From Vesta saturnalis (Eukaryota; Arthropoda; Insecta; Coleoptera; Lampyridae), in contig JARFJB010001166.1 of the NCBI GenBank assembly GCA_036346205.1, positions 11,595,501-11,659,500 of the forward strand: DNA of 64,000 nucleotides, in the 5' to 3' direction. Shown piece after piece: positions 1 through 11,921 of this stretch; position 1 is the first letter of the stretch, and every line of letters starts with the position of its first letter. The translations under genes and the position numbers were made by a program. Below the pieces are notes generated by a model. It made no database searches. It was not told where the DNA came from and worked only from the letters and a program-made list of their open reading frames with translations.

Positions 1-892
1 ACTGATTTCCAAATATTGCAATGCTTAAGGGGCGGTTCCGCCCTCTACACCCAACAACCTATCTGTAAGCCTAAATTGAGTTTTATACCTCTAATGGTTT
101 CGGCATTACGAAAATGGGGTTGTTTTCACGGCCTTGTGGGAAAATCGTTTTGGAAACAAAATATGTTCGTATGTAAAAAAAAACAAACATGAAAAATACG
201 TGTTCAAGCATTTTTTTCGCGAAACCAATGGTTTTTTAAATAAAAAATGTAATATTGAAGGAGTGGTTTCACCTCCTCAAAATTCGAGCTTTGAAAAATC
301 CTTTTTTGGCGAGCGTCTACATTATAAAGCCAAACTGTCCTCCAATTTTCATATATGCAGGTCCAAATTCCATACATTCCATCCATAAATCTAGATTATT
401 TTCAAAGGGGGTAAAACGGGCGGTTTTCTCCCTTCGGACACATTTACAAGGAACGGCCTAAAGATTTACGGCATCTACATTTTTTTTCAAAGATTTTAAT
501 GTCTAACACAATGTTGCTTCACGAAAGTGCACACGGGGTCCACTTTTTGGCCATTTGAACACTTACTGTTAAGAAAATTGAAATTCGAAAGTTTTCTTGG
601 TTTTGAAAAGCATTTAAAACCTCAATTTGCACAAAAATGCGAACTTTTCTTCACAAAACTTAAAAACTGTAATTTTACAGTTTTTGGTATAAAAATATAA
701 TTGTACACAAAACACTTAGCAGATTCCCTAATCACTATCATCGTAATTTCACTCATTGTTTTCTGTATCACTTCCACCGACAGCATTTATCAACGGTTCC
801 ACCATTATATCTAACAGTTTTTCACGTGACCACGCATTCAAAATAAGTTTTTGAGTTGAAAATTTTTTTTCAAATATCAGCATCACATTGTT
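1..892. other. No recognisable gene; AT-rich DNA
   Basis: Only short, low-complexity open frames are present, and none shows a domain I recognise. A short GC-rich palindrome-like string (GGGGCGGTTCCGCCC) lies near position 30. A comparable GC-rich hairpin-like string lies near 2075-2095, on the other side of the transposase relic. The two could be the ends of one old element, but this is weak. Confidence 0.4.
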
Positions 893-2042
893 TCAAATAC
901 TCCTCCCACATTTGCAGTACATTATCATCAGAATATCCATCTCTAGCAAAGTTTTTGTCATAAAATGATTTGCAAATTTCCCAAACGTTTTCAATGGCAT
1001 TGAATTGACAATGGTATGGAGGTAATCTGAGAATACAATGCCATGTTCTAAAATAATGTTATCAACTACGTAGCATTTTTCACCTTTATGTTGCTTGGCA
1101 ATATTCAACAGATCTAGCTTTAAGTCACTTCCACAAAAAGGTATATTTTTATTTTTCAGCCAGCTTTGTAAATCAATTTTTTCCAACTAGAAGATCGCAT
1201 CCGCTTCACAAGACGGGAATGATATGATGCATTCTCCATTACGATTATAGATGGTTCGTTTAACTTTGGTAACAGCTGCTCCTTTAACTACTTCTCGAAG
1301 ACTATAGCATTCCATACTGCCATGATAATCGGCTGACTTTGATTTTGGCTCAATATTAAACTTGCGTCCTCAATGCAACCATTTGAATTAACGGCATGTA
1401 GGATGATATACCTTTTTCTAGTGCAAGAACACTGTGTATTTTTCACAGACTTTGGAGTGTAATCTTGCCAAGACTGTTTAACTGACTATTTATTAAATGT
1501 CCAAGTTTAATCTAGAAACACGATGGGAAGAGGTGATTCTTTTCGCATATTTTGTACATATTTTTTTAAAAACTGCATTCGTGTGAATACATCTCTCTTT
1601 TCGCAAAGTGCTCTGCGGTTGCAGTCCTTTTTATATTTAAACCCGATGCTATGTACAATGTTTCTTATAGTTGTACATAATGCTTCCAAAAATCCTTTAA
1701 TACGCAATATATTTTTAACTGCAACATGGTGACATGTTTCTTTCTTGTATGCATGTCATATCCAATATCTCTTATTGTATGTTTTAATCCTTCGGGCATA
1801 TCTTCACTTTTGAATTTTTTACGGGATCCCTTAATTGTGGTTGGTAATGGATTTCCCGTCTGTTTGCTCAAAACAATCTTTCTAATCGTTCTATTACAAA
1901 CTTTTAAAGCATTGAATGTTCTCTGGAACACTACCTCAACGTTGCCCAAAAAGCCAAAGTTATCTCTTTGTCGGCATAAGTATTCGTAAATATTAAAAAC
2001 TAACTCCTGTCAACGTTCGTTTAAACACTTTTCGGACATTTT
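893..2042 (-). pseudogene. Decayed DDE transposase (IS630/Tc1-mariner-like superfamily endonuclease)
   Basis: Read on the minus strand, this region holds pieces of one transposase in shifting frames. It begins with an ATG at about 2042, followed within ten codons by an in-frame stop. Next comes an N-terminal helix-turn-helix-like stretch (CNRTIRKIVLSKQTG) at about 1950-1670. The middle part ends in VFLD near 1510, fitting the first catalytic aspartate of the DDE_3 superfamily. The C-terminal part contains YVVDNIILEHGI, then after a frameshift near 1035 the hallmark LPPYHCQFNAIENVW near 970-1030, where the last catalytic acidic residue sits. At least one stop and two frame changes make it dead. 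The superfamily is well known in insects; the exact family is not assigned. Confidence 0.75.
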
Positions 2043-2234
2043 GAATTTTATTTTATTTTTATTCAACTAGCGTGGAGCTTCGCCCCGCACTATGGTCACA
2101 ACACACATCGATACCCGTTTACGATATTTACTTAAAGGTAAAAAAAATTCAGTTGTTAAAAAATGCCAAAATTATGCTTTTTTTAGTTAGAAGAATAATT
2201 CGTCGTTCTGTGGACATGTAAATGCTATGCATTT

Positions 2235-3075
2235 AAAGTGAGAGAGATAGCTAATGAACTGCGTATTTCAACGGAACGAGTGCATAATATCTTGCATCAA
2301 TATTTAAGTATGAAAAAGTTAAGTGCAAGATGGGTGCCGCGTTTGATAACAGAAGCACAAATGCATACACGTGTTTCGATCTGAAGTAACTGGTTAAGTT
2401 GAAGTGTAATCCAAGCTAATTATTTCGTTGATCCGTTACCGTGGATGTCACATGGATTCACCATTAAACACCTGCGACGAAACAATGGACTTCTGAGGAT
2501 GAACGTGCCCCTAAAAAGGCAAAAACCGTTTTTTCTGCCATCAACGGTAAGCCCATGGCCTTTTGGGACTCTCAAGGGGTAATCCTTATTGACTACGCGC
2601 AGAAGGGTAGAACTATCACTGGCGAGTATTATTCCAACTTATTAACACGCTTTGGTGTGGAATTGAGAAAGAGATGACCACATTTAAACAAAAAGAAAGT
2701 TCTTTTCCATCATGATAATGCGCTTTCTCATTCGTCCGTTATTGCATCCAATAAATTAATTGAATTGGGTTATGAATTGGTGCCCCATCCTCCATATTTG
2801 CCATATCTGGCTCCAAGTGATTTTTTCTTGTTCCCAAACTTGAAGAAGTGTCTCGGAGGACAGGGATTTCATACAAATGAAGAAGCAATTGAAGCAACGG
2901 ATGCATATTTTGCAGAGTTTCCAAAAATTTATTTTTCTGAAGGTTTAAAAAAGTTGGAGAGCCGTTGGAATAAGTGTATAGTATCAAAAGGAAATTATGT
3001 AGAAAAACAAAATATATTTTTGCCTTAAAACAAGTTTTTTTATTGAAAAGTCACTCTTCCGTCAAATCACCCTCG
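2235..3075 (+). pseudogene. mariner transposase relic, 5'-truncated
   Basis: The plus strand shows a mariner transposase in broken frames. It has the second helix-turn-helix (VREIANELRISTERVHNIL) and the linker MKKLSARWVPRLIT. An aspartate-containing stretch (GVILIDYAQKGRTITG) follows, then VLFHHDNALSHSS, and finally the open tail from 2765 with HPPYLPYLAPSDFFLFPNLKK. In mariners the third catalytic Asp lies in the PDLAPSDFF-type block. Stops occur near 2383 and 2675. The first helix-turn-helix expected at the N terminus is missing. The 3' end carries the inverted-repeat-like sequence ending in CACCCTCG at 3075, followed by the TA target; no matching left inverted repeat is visible. Confidence 0.8.

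Positions 3076-3139
<64 letters not shown>
3076..3139. repeat. TA dinucleotide microsatellite
   Basis: About 30 TA units abut the right end of the mariner relic, consistent with mariner insertion at a TA dinucleotide within the microsatellite. Confidence 0.95.
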
Positions 3140-3142
<3 letters not shown>

Positions 3143-3664
3143 TGTGAGCGATTAGGAAGGGGTTGAGGTTAGATGGGTCAAATTTGGTTAAAACCTAAAA
3201 TGTTTGTAAAAGGTCTAAAAATGACTCTAACGGTAGTTTGGATCGATTTGTGGTGATTACGTTTTTTGCTCATTGTATAGCTCGCTTTAACATAGGATAC
3301 GTTTTAAAGTTGTATTGTGTTTCAAACTCATAGTAAAACACGTCTAACCTGACTTTGAACATTAGCTCCATTCCAAGATCGAGTTTTGGGGTAAAAAGTC
3401 GACGAGCGTTTTTTGATGGATTCTCCATCAAGGTGTCCCAGAGAACTTATATTTCAAATTTCAGATCTGGATACGTGGGATAAGGAAGATGGCTCCATAT
3501 CTCGAAAATTGGAGGGGATATAACAAAGTTGAAAATCCCGTTTTAGCGTTTGATATCGATCTACATTGGTGCAATGTTCCGACAAAATTGGTCGGTAAAT
3601 AACGAAGTTATAAAGAGATGCGCGAAGTCGACTTTCCTCAGAATCGTCATATGTCCCTTGAGGT
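3140..3664. other. No gene seen
   Basis: Non-coding-looking DNA between a TA microsatellite and the first copy of a locally duplicated repeat. I find no conserved reading frame or RNA signature. Confidence 0.4.
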
Positions 3665-3957
3665 CGTGCAACGGTAGTTTCGACTATACGTCACGACGCC
3701 CTAATCACTTCCCACTTCTTCGCCGTCGTTCGCGATCTCTCGACCCTCACGTCGGGCCGTCGGCGAATTTTTATTTCAATCCCTGGCAAACGCGATTGTG
3801 GCAATCTCGAAAGGGGAGGGGTCATAACGCCCGAATGCGACTGTTCCCGTCGAAACGGTACCCGGCACATTTCTTATCTCGCCGTGTGAAAAATTTGATG
3901 AGATGGGGTCGTATTCAGAATTTTAGAGTTTATTTTACAGTTTCTATTTAATTATAG
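3665..3957 (+). repeat. Local repeat, copy 1 (GC-richer ~300 bp unit)
   Basis: This segment matches 5442-5745 over most of its length in the same orientation. It begins GTGCAACGGTAGTTTCGAC, includes CACGTCGGGCCGTCGGCG, and ends TTTATTTTACAGTTTCTATT. A 133-codon frame overlaps this copy, but the second copy does not keep it open, so coding is unlikely. The copies differ by scattered substitutions and small indels, which fits an old dispersed element. Family unknown. Confidence 0.8.

Positions 3958-4023
<66 letters not shown>
3958..4023. repeat. TA dinucleotide microsatellite
   Basis: About 32 uninterrupted TA units directly follow repeat copy 1. Confidence 0.95.
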
Positions 4024-4025
<2 letters not shown>

Positions 4026-5441
4026 CCTATACCCCATATAAATACACAGGATACGTACTATTTTCGATGAGAGGAGTGTTTATTCGATAGCATATCGTAA
4101 AACTATTTACATCGTTGGAGAAACGAACACGTCGTTCGTTTAAACCGTATAGATCGAGCGTCGCGACGCCAGACGTCGGTTTTGTTATCTCGGTTACTAT
4201 CCTTCAGATTAAAAAGAGGAAAAATCCGTCGTACTCGTCTTGATAACCACAAAATTTCTCGTCTTTTTGTTTTTTCGAAATTCTAACTCTATTAGTTCGA
4301 AAAAGATAAAAATTCGATTTCGAAGTCGAAATTTTCGACTTTTTCAACTTCTTACCACGGAGTCTTATGTTCGAGATGAAAATTATAGCAAATCGATACA
4401 TAGTTCGAAAATGTTTCTGGCGGTTCAAAATTTCGTAAAAATCGGGGTTGAATCTTAAAAATTAGAAAAAAAAAAAGATATTCTAAGCGTTATTTCGAAA
4501 AGAAAAAAATACGCTGTGGTAGAACTCGTCGCCATAAAGAAGAATTTAAAAAATCACGTTAAAATTCCAACGGGAAATGGTTAAAAAAATTGCCAAATTT
4601 GCAATTCTTCTATTTCATATTTTGCCCTATAAATAAAATATTATAAATAATAAAAACGTTAAATAAGCGGCAGTCGATGGGCCCCGTTAGAACACGTCGT
4701 TCAGTTTTAAAATGGCAACGCTGTCTTTAAAAGTACAAAAGTTATGGCCATTTATGTGAATTTTGGAAAATCGAAACGTCGTGATAACTTGAAGCCAGTA
4801 CGCGTTTGAGAGAATCAGACCTGATTTTATTCATTTTCGCACCAAAAGCTATCGATCCGGACACATTGCAATAAATATTTGGAAAAAATTGTGTTTTATT
4901 CGAAAAATATCTGAAGGCTATCGATCCCCTTTGATTTTTCTTTTAAATTTTGAAGGGCCATTGCGTCGGAAGTAACAGTCCGATTTTGACAAAATTTTTC
5001 CCCCGGTTCGCTTGGACCAAAGAAGTCTAAAGAGAGCGGGAAATCCCCCTCTTCCTCATTTTAATTGACACGTGAATTTTCCCCGTTTAAAAAGCATTGA
5101 AAAAGTTCGTAACTCGCTCATATCCGATCAAATTTTCGAGCTTTAAACGTTATGAATTCGATAGTGAACGTATTTCCATTATATAAAAATCCAAACCGTG
5201 AAACTACGTCTCGTACGATCACGTTTCCAAAGCACATTTCCCCCACCCATCGCGTGATTCTTGCCGAACTTTCGCCGTCCACGTTCGATGCGCACTCGAA
5301 ATGCGCGGCGAACAAAAAAACACGAACCATCCCCATCGATGCTTAAAGTTTAAATAATTTCTGAGATCCCGTTTTGGAGAAAATCTACGAGAAATTTTTC
5401 GACCACACCTGGACAACCCCCGCCGCCACCTCCCTCGTGGT
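4024..5441. other. No gene seen
   Basis: AT-rich sequence with short overlapping open frames on both strands and no recognised domain. It separates the two copies of the ~300 bp repeat and may be part of the same older element. Confidence 0.4.
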
Positions 5442-5745
5442 GGTGCGACGGTAGTTTCGACTATACATCACGACGCCCTAATTCCTCCCCACTACTTCGC
5501 CCCCGCTCGCGAACTCTCGGCTATCACGTCGGGCCGTCGGCGAATTTTTATATCGATCCCTCGCAAACGCGATCGAAGCAATCTCGGAAAGGAGAAACGC
5601 GAGGGCCGAATGCGAGTGTTCCCGTCAAAATGGTACCCGCCACGTTTCTTATCTCATCTAACTCGGGCCGTGTGAAAAATTTGATAAAGATCGGGTCGTA
5701 TTCCGAATTTGAAAGTTTATTTTATAGTTCCTATTTAATTAATTA
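5442..5745 (+). repeat. Local repeat, copy 2
   Basis: Same-orientation copy of 3665-3957. It shares the GGTAGTTTCGACTATAC start, the CACGTCGGGCCGTCGGCG core, and the tail AAGTTTATTTTATAGTTCC. It has a small insertion (TCTAACTCGGG) absent from copy 1. Confidence 0.8.
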
Positions 5746-7146
5746 ACTAAAGAAAATGTATTTTCCTCGTTTAATTTATACTGGTCCTAATTACTAATTG
5801 CAAGAATTTAAAGGAAGAGAAAATTGTAATGCAAATCGTGTACCTATATATTAAAAAAGATTTAATTTCTCTAGAAATTTTATTGGTCTTTAATTGTTTA
5901 TGTACGTTTACGAACTGGAAAGTTTATATCGTCATAATGAATGTGTTTATTTATGCCTATTTCAAAATTAAATCTTAGTTTTTGAATTTTGTGAAGTAAA
6001 GTTTGTCTTTTTTTGTACAATGTTGAAATTTGAAACTTTTCGATGCCAAAAAAACTGTCGAATTTCAATTTTCTTAACTGGAATTCTTTTTTTTTTGTGT
6101 ACAATAATAGTTATAAGTTACAAAAATAATTGAAAACAGTAATTGTCAATTGTCAAAACGATTTTATACAAATTGTATATTAATATTTTATGTAGGTATT
6201 CGGGCTCATCAGAAATTGTTTTTTAATTGTTTAGGTACTTTTAGAAACTTAATTTGTTGCCATTTCTTTACCAATCGAACCTACGTTTTAACGGATAATT
6301 TTAGTTCACTACCCGCGGGTTACACACAACAAATCTCTTTCCGTATTCGTCATATAACATGTGTAAAAACGACAAAGGTGCATGTTCGTCCGTAGTGCTT
6401 GAATAAAAGCGCTATTCCGATATCGGAATTCTCTCATAATTTAAACTATTTCTTATTTTATTTTATTTTAGTGAAGATTAACGAACGCTAACAATCAAAG
6501 AACAAATTTAACAAATTACATTCAAATTATAATAATGTAAACGTAAAGTTATGAAAAACGTTAATTCGAAAGTGGCAAAAAGCATGCACAGCTAAAAACT
6601 TGACATACTAATTATAGATCTAGTAATATAACGAATCTTATAATGAAATAATTTTTGTGTTACAACTAACGGACTGTTATTGTTATGGTACATTGAAAAC
6701 CGGATATATACATCTAATCTTATTTTAATTTTATTTTGTATTGATTTATTTTATAACGTTTATAATACTTATTATTAAGCTGTATTCGCAATCTTAACAT
6801 TTATGTGCAATAATCCAATTTTGAAAGCCATTTAAAATTATTTTTTCCTTAATCGAGTTTGCAAGCTTCACCTTTGAAATTTAAAAATAGATTAAAAACA
6901 TAACTGGAGGAAATTACAATGAAAACATTACCAACATTTATATCGATATTATCAATTCCCTTTTATAAAAAAAAATTTAATTAATTTTAGTAGAATAATA
7001 ATTATTAGAAAATAACCTAATTAAATTTCTGTATTCATAAGGGACAGGTGTGAAACATTTGCGAAGCTATCTTGTTTATTATCATTGCCACCAAAATACA
7101 CATGTAATTTACATTGTGCATTTTCATACAAACGCGACAGGGGAAT
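5746..7146. other. Upstream flank of the ppk gene, no gene seen
   Basis: AT-rich DNA with only short frames and no family match. It probably includes the 5' regulatory region of the channel gene that starts at 7204. Confidence 0.4.
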
Positions 7147-7184
7147 TATAAACTCATTTTCTCTTTAACCCTACCACATTCAGT
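7147..7184 (+). promoter_or_regulatory. Candidate core promoter of the ppk gene (TATA plus initiator)
   Basis: TATAAA occurs at 7147-7152, and TCAGT, the arthropod initiator core, at 7180-7184. The spacing of about 35 bp from TATA to the initiator A is slightly long but workable. It would give a very short 5' leader of about 22 nt before the ATG at 7204. This is inference from motifs only. Confidence 0.35.
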
Positions 7185-7203
7185 CCACACTAACAGAATC
7201 ACG

Positions 7204-8254
7204 ATGACAGGGACGGATATTGAAAAAGTTAAAACTAAACCTTTAAGAAAATATCCAGGATTTAGAAAAAACTTTACGGAATATTTTTCCCAGTATAGTG
7301 ATAACACTAGTATACACGGTGTACGATATTTAGGCCAATACGCAAGAAGCATTATTGAAAGGTATGTATATTTTAATAATACTCACAATTACCATCTACT
7401 GTACAGATTTTGCTGGTTTTTGATTTTGGTCGCTTCTTTATATTTGTGTATCACCCTTATAATGGCAACGTACGAAAAATGGATAACAGCGCCTGTTATT
7501 GTGAGTTTTGCGAGAACTTCAACTCCCGTTTATCAAATACCGTTTCCTGCAGTTACTGTTTGTCCTGAAACAAAAACTTTACAGAGAGTCTACAATTTTA
7601 CCCATGAATATCACCGTTTTCACGAAAATCCCGAGAATATGACTGAGGAAGAGTAAGATTTTTTAGCTAATTTAGTGTTTTTTAAACATTGCATATTGCA
7701 GGATTCAAAAATTTCACAAAGTAAGCTTGGTTTGCAACAATCATTTGCACACTGAGGGTGAAAAAACTGTTGATAACAGTGTGTTTGACGTTTTTAATGA
7801 GGTTTTGTAGCCAATTAAGAGTTTTTGTCTTAATAATATGTGTATGCTTAGGTTGCGCCACCATTTGATGATGTTTTATGGCAGTGCAAGTGGTTAAATG
7901 AAAATCAAACCTGTTCTTCACTTCTAACTCAAGTTTTGACGGAGGAAGGTATTTGTTTTACGTTTAATATGTTAGAGAATGAAGCTATGTTTACTAATAA
8001 TGTGTAAGTAATTGCTGAAAACCCATTATTTAGAGTAATCAAGCTTGTGTAGGTACCAAAGTGCTAATTTATCTGAATTGGGGAAACAAACGCTAGAATG
8101 GTCAATTGAATCCGGATATGCTGATGATATAGGAAAGGATACGTTTCCTCGAAGGACGATTGCTGCAGGTCAAAAAGCATGTTTCTCGCTTTTGATGACA
8201 CTGTATGAACCAGATATGGATTACCTGTGTAAAGGCGCTGTGCAAGGGTTTAAG
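7204..8254 (+). CDS. ppk: pickpocket-type DEG/ENaC sodium channel, exons 1-4 (residues 1-301)
   Basis: This is the N-terminal half of a degenerin/epithelial Na+ channel subunit, a plasma-membrane cation channel used by insects in mechano-, chemo- or hygrosensation. Exons: 7204-7652, 7702-7801, 7852-8003 and 8053-8254. All introns are about 48-50 bp with GT...AG borders, and phases join cleanly. The cytoplasmic N terminus carries the conserved His-Gly gating pair (H38-G39 in SIHGVRYLGQ). Transmembrane segment 1 spans about residues 66-88. The family signature IPFPAVTVCPE follows at 112-122. Exon 3 encodes the extracellular block CKWLNENQTCSSLL...LTEEGICFTFN. The ATG at 7204 is the first in frame. 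Exon 4 ends in GFK at phase 0 and continues at 23902. Which ppk orthologue it is cannot be told by eye. Confidence 0.93.
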
Positions 8255-9537
8255 GTATACTAACACTAACTAGAATTATAAAGTGAGGCAACATCACTAG
8301 CCGATTCTCGGTTGCAGACTGGATAGTCCAGACATGGATAAAACTGTGGGTTATTTGATCGGTACCACTACTTCGCGGTATTATTAACGATTAGTTAGTT
8401 TTTAGAAACTTTTTATAGATTCTTCGTCAATTAAAAACAATGAATAGTAAATAAAATTAGTGAAAGATAACAATTAAATATATTGCAGCACTCGCCCGGA
8501 ACAGTTTACGTCCGCGTACAATAAAAAGATGAAGGTTGCGATATCTACTGTTAATGGACCCATATTCTGTTACACAATGTTAATGTCCCTCTATTTCTTA
8601 TTATGTCACCATCTTGTAGTTGCTGGCTAAAACGTTTTCAATTGGTCGAATTTTTTGTGTGTGGTACACGTTTGTGATACCCGCATGAACCCTGTTTAGG
8701 AAGGTACTGAAAGGTAGATTTTCTGTTTGTGGTTTACGCAACATTCAGAACTCTAACTCAGTGTTGGAAGGCGTTAGTTATCTAACATGATTGAAAGTGT
8801 CAACTAACGAGCATGAGTCTATGATGTGAGTGACCTTTATGAAAAGCTATTGTGATTGCTTAAAAAATTAGAAATTGAACTGAGATTAAAAATATCCGTT
8901 TTGGGTTCCAAACAAAAATTTGATGTGTGTGTAACGAATCCTGTGGGCTTTGAACTCAAAAAGCTATTGCATTCAAATTGAACGTTTAAGGTCTGACTAT
9001 TTAGACCCCAGTGATTTGGTGGTAATGGAGCTGCGAAGTAAGGAGTAAGAAGGGTAAATATAATTTTTCTTTCAACCGCGATCTCTTAAAACTTATACAG
9101 CGAATTCAAATTTCAGAAGTGTATAAAACCTAAATGTCCAGATTTTAGCAAAATTTGGTAACGATCGGTGTAGGAATTACGTAGTAACACAAATTATATT
9201 ACGAAAATTACACTAAATTTCGGAATGAACGGAGATAAACGCGTCAGCCGTTACGCAAGTGTATAATGTATTAATTTGGAATACACACTAGTTCGATTCA
9301 ACAATTCATATTAATATACTAATTTTTTATGTCGTCTTTTCAGTTGTGATTTAATCCAAACTTTAAAAGAACGTTCTCTAGCTACCTGTGTAGTCGACTG
9401 GGCTAGGATGCAGGTCACTAGGCGGTAGAGTAAGGGTTAGAATCAGGTAAACTTTTTAATTCAATCTACATTTGTATTTAAGAAAAGTACAAATGTAAGG
9501 AATTATAATATTATGTAATAAACATATGAACATATTT

Positions 9538-9543
9538 TATGTT
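9538..9543. repeat. Polinton left target-site duplication TATGTT
   Basis: The six bases TATGTT immediately precede the left terminal inverted repeat and recur exactly after the right one at 13509-13514. Polintons are known to make 6-bp target duplications. Confidence 0.9.
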
Positions 9544-10132
9544 AGTAGTACTCCGACACCATGCGCATCTTGGATTTTTGGGGAAAACTCACCTTTCACT
9601 TTTTTATACGCTCACGTAGGAGACCGTATTTTCCACCCCTATGGTTTCTTTTCGGAGGCCTTTTTCAATCCTTGATTTTCACCCCTATGGTTTCTTTCCA
9701 GAGGTCATTTTCAACCCTTTTCATCCCTATTATTTTTGTTTTTACTCGCTTACTTGAGGGGCGTATTTTTTCACCCCCTTATTTTATGGCCGCCCACGTG
9801 TGAGCTCGTATTTTCCACCTCTATGGTTTCTTTTCGGAGGCCCTTTTCAACCCTTGATGGAATTTTTACCCTAATTACCGCCTCTTTGGTAGCCATACCT
9901 TTTTTGTACTTGCTCACGTGAGGGGTGTATTTAGGGTTGGGTCTTAGGGTTGGTCTTGGGGTTGGTCTTGGACTTGGGGGTTGGTCTTGGCCTTTGGGCT
10001 AGGGTAGGGTAACGGCTTCTTTTCGGGGAGCCTTTTTCAACCCCAATTAAGATCCTTTTAGTAATATTAAGAGAAGTACAACCCCTCGAGGTTAGGCAAT
10101 TGCACGTGTTCTGATTGAAAAAAGATATTTAT
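9544..10132 (+). repeat. Polinton left terminal inverted repeat
   Basis: About 590 bp, inversely matching 13104-13508. It includes the shared blocks CATCTTGGATTTT, ACGCTCACGT, GTGTATTTAGGGTTGG and GAGGTTAGGCAATTGCACGT. It is about 180 bp longer than the right repeat because a CCCCTATGGTTTCTTTT-type segment is repeated three times in it. It also contains GGTTGGTCTTGG short tandem repeats. Confidence 0.88.
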
Positions 10133-10177
10133 CTAAGCTGTGTTTATTAATATGTATTAGGATCCATTTTTATTTTA

Positions 10178-10477
10178 TCAAATGAGATTGCCATCTTCAG
10201 TATAAATGATCTTCTCGTTGTCGTGTTGAAAATATACTGCGGCCTTTTTTAATATCGTTTCTAACACGTTCTCGCCAGGTGGCTCTGTTCTATAATAAAT
10301 TAAATTGTCTGCACTTACAGCGGCAAAAGAACATGGGTACTGAATTTCCGATATCCCTACAACCCACGATCCCGTTAATCTTATCCGCTTTGGCAGCTTC
10401 GTAATAAAACTTGACGTCATATTACCTGGAAAATACGTCATACACCTATTACTCAATAAGGTAAGATAGAATTCCAT
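10178..10477 (-). pseudogene. Polinton-associated conserved protein, truncated
   Basis: An open frame of 99 codons starts at the ATG at 10477. The N terminus MEFYLTLLSNRCMTYFPGN, followed by TGSWVVGISEIQYP, is a pattern I associate with a virion-region protein found next to the integrase in Polintons; its precise role is not certain. The frame ends abruptly about 45 bp from the inner edge of the left inverted repeat. This is far shorter than I would expect for the full protein, so the internal deletion probably removed the rest. It starts immediately after the integrase stop. Confidence 0.6.
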
Positions 10478-10479
10478 TT

Positions 10480-11450
10480 TTATATATCTTTCAACTGAGA
10501 AGCTAACACCCAGCTACTAAATTTGTCACTGTATCCACGCCACTTAACTAGATATTGTTTGTATCGTCCGCGGCCCTTCTCTGCTAGAATCTTGTCGACT
10601 TTGAATAGAGTATCTTTATCAACCGTATCAACCTGCAATTCTTCTTCGTAAAAGGTACCCTCAATAGGATCGTTATTAAGATCGATTATTCGATAAACTG
10701 CTGGTCTTCTTTTTAGCACCGCACTAATTGTAAAAACTTCCTCGCTCCAATTCGTTTCATATCCTTTCTCAAAAGTGTACTTAGTTCTGGTGATTCTGAC
10801 ACGCTCACTGACTTTATGTTTAGGATGTCGTACTGGACCTAAACCTTTCGGGTATAGGTTATTCCACACTTCCAAAATGTTTTTATCGTTTACAGCCGCG
10901 GGGGTCATCTTTATACTTGAATGAGGGCTATTGTTGTAAGCAGTAACAAGTTTTTCGAGAACATCAATATACCTGTAGGAATTTTTGTAGGTGAAATAAT
11001 GCCACATCTTCAATGTTTTATTAAATCTTTCAACTACAGATGCTTTTATATCAGGGTTATTTGTTACATAGAAATTGATATTTTGTTTCTTGAAAAAGCT
11101 TTATACACTGCTCGCCACAAACTCTTTGCCTTTATCCGTCTGTAGATTTGCCGGAGTATTGTCGCAATCCTTAAAAATATCCGCGAATGCTTCAATTACA
11201 GATGAGGCTGTCTTCGTTTTAAGTGCTCTAGCCCATGCCCTCTTGCTAAATACATCAATTACCGTTAGTATGTAGTTGTATCCACTATTGTGTTTACTTA
11301 AAATTCGCATATCACAAAGATCCGCTTGCCACAACTTTATTTCGTGGAAACTTTTTTCTGAATGGTTTATGTACCGTATAAAAGTGTTATACCAGCCAAC
11401 CCTGCTGGGTGAGAGAGATCATAGTATACAGCATCTATGTTATGTCCACC
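10480..11450 (-). pseudogene. Polinton integrase (rve/DDE) with C-terminal chromodomain, frameshifted
   Basis: This is a retroviral-type integrase that would catalyse strand transfer of the element. The N-terminal part near 11390-11450 reads DLSHPAG. The core follows at 11334-11101 with WQADLCDM (first Asp) and LQTDKGKEF (second Asp). After a frameshift near 11100, VVERFNKTL supplies the catalytic Glu. The downstream open frame 11013-10480 carries YNNSPHSSIKMTP and a chromodomain near its end (residues about 137-177, DKILAEKGRGRYKQYLVKW). A stop near 11390 and the frameshift inactivate it. A chromodomain is typical of Polinton integrases. Confidence 0.88.
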
Positions 11451-11572
11451 ACGAATCCCAATCTAGTGAAATTTTTCTTCTTCTCGGTGTTTCCCGCGTT
11501 TCACTATCAGCATCGTAATTCTCACCTATAGTTGTTGTGAGGGTCAGTTCAATGCTGGGTGATACAGAAACA

Positions 11573-11921
11573 TCATGCTATTGCGTATTTTCGATAAACT
11601 TTCGTGGTATATTTATCTCTTTAATGTACGTCGCAAACTGACGCCAACCGCGCGGGTTTGTAGTTTTTCGTTTTCTTAACGTCTCGTGAACCAGATCGAT
11701 AATGTTGGAATGTGGCCTTTTATTGTGACAGTACCTCCTTTATCCCAAAAAACATCGCTGCTCGTATTCAGTATACGTAACAAAGCCTCACCTTTTCTCT
11801 TATATGAAGGCGGAAATGTTGATACTTTTTCGTCGTCTGTCAGACCTTTGCGTTGCGGTAAATCTCTAATATCATCAGCAACAGTGTCACCGCTGATTGT
11901 TATACTGCTGCCATTTGTCAT
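11573..11921 (-). pseudogene. Small Polinton-conserved protein, frameshifted
   Basis: The frame opens with an ATG at 11921 (MTNGSSITISGDTVADDIRDLP). It runs through TFPPSYKRKGEALLRIL and DKGGTVTIKG. A one-base shift near 11700 is needed to reach the C terminus IIDLVHETLRKRKTTNPRGW and its stop near 11573. The NI(V/I)DLV...LRKRK...NPxGW pattern is one I recognise from Polinton minor proteins; its function is not established by this sequence. Confidence 0.6.

Noticed and set aside
134..461. Overlapping short frames at the left edge
   Set aside because: Low-complexity, both strands open by chance, no motif.
3550..3951. 133-codon plus-strand frame
   Set aside because: It overlaps a repeat whose second copy does not keep the frame open; no domain recognised.
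6150..6395. 81-codon frame upstream of the ppk gene
   Set aside because: No family match, no splice continuity with the channel gene, ordinary AT-rich composition.
9385..9450. tRNA-like string with GGTTAGAATC
   Set aside because: B-box-like bases only; no convincing A box or cloverleaf.
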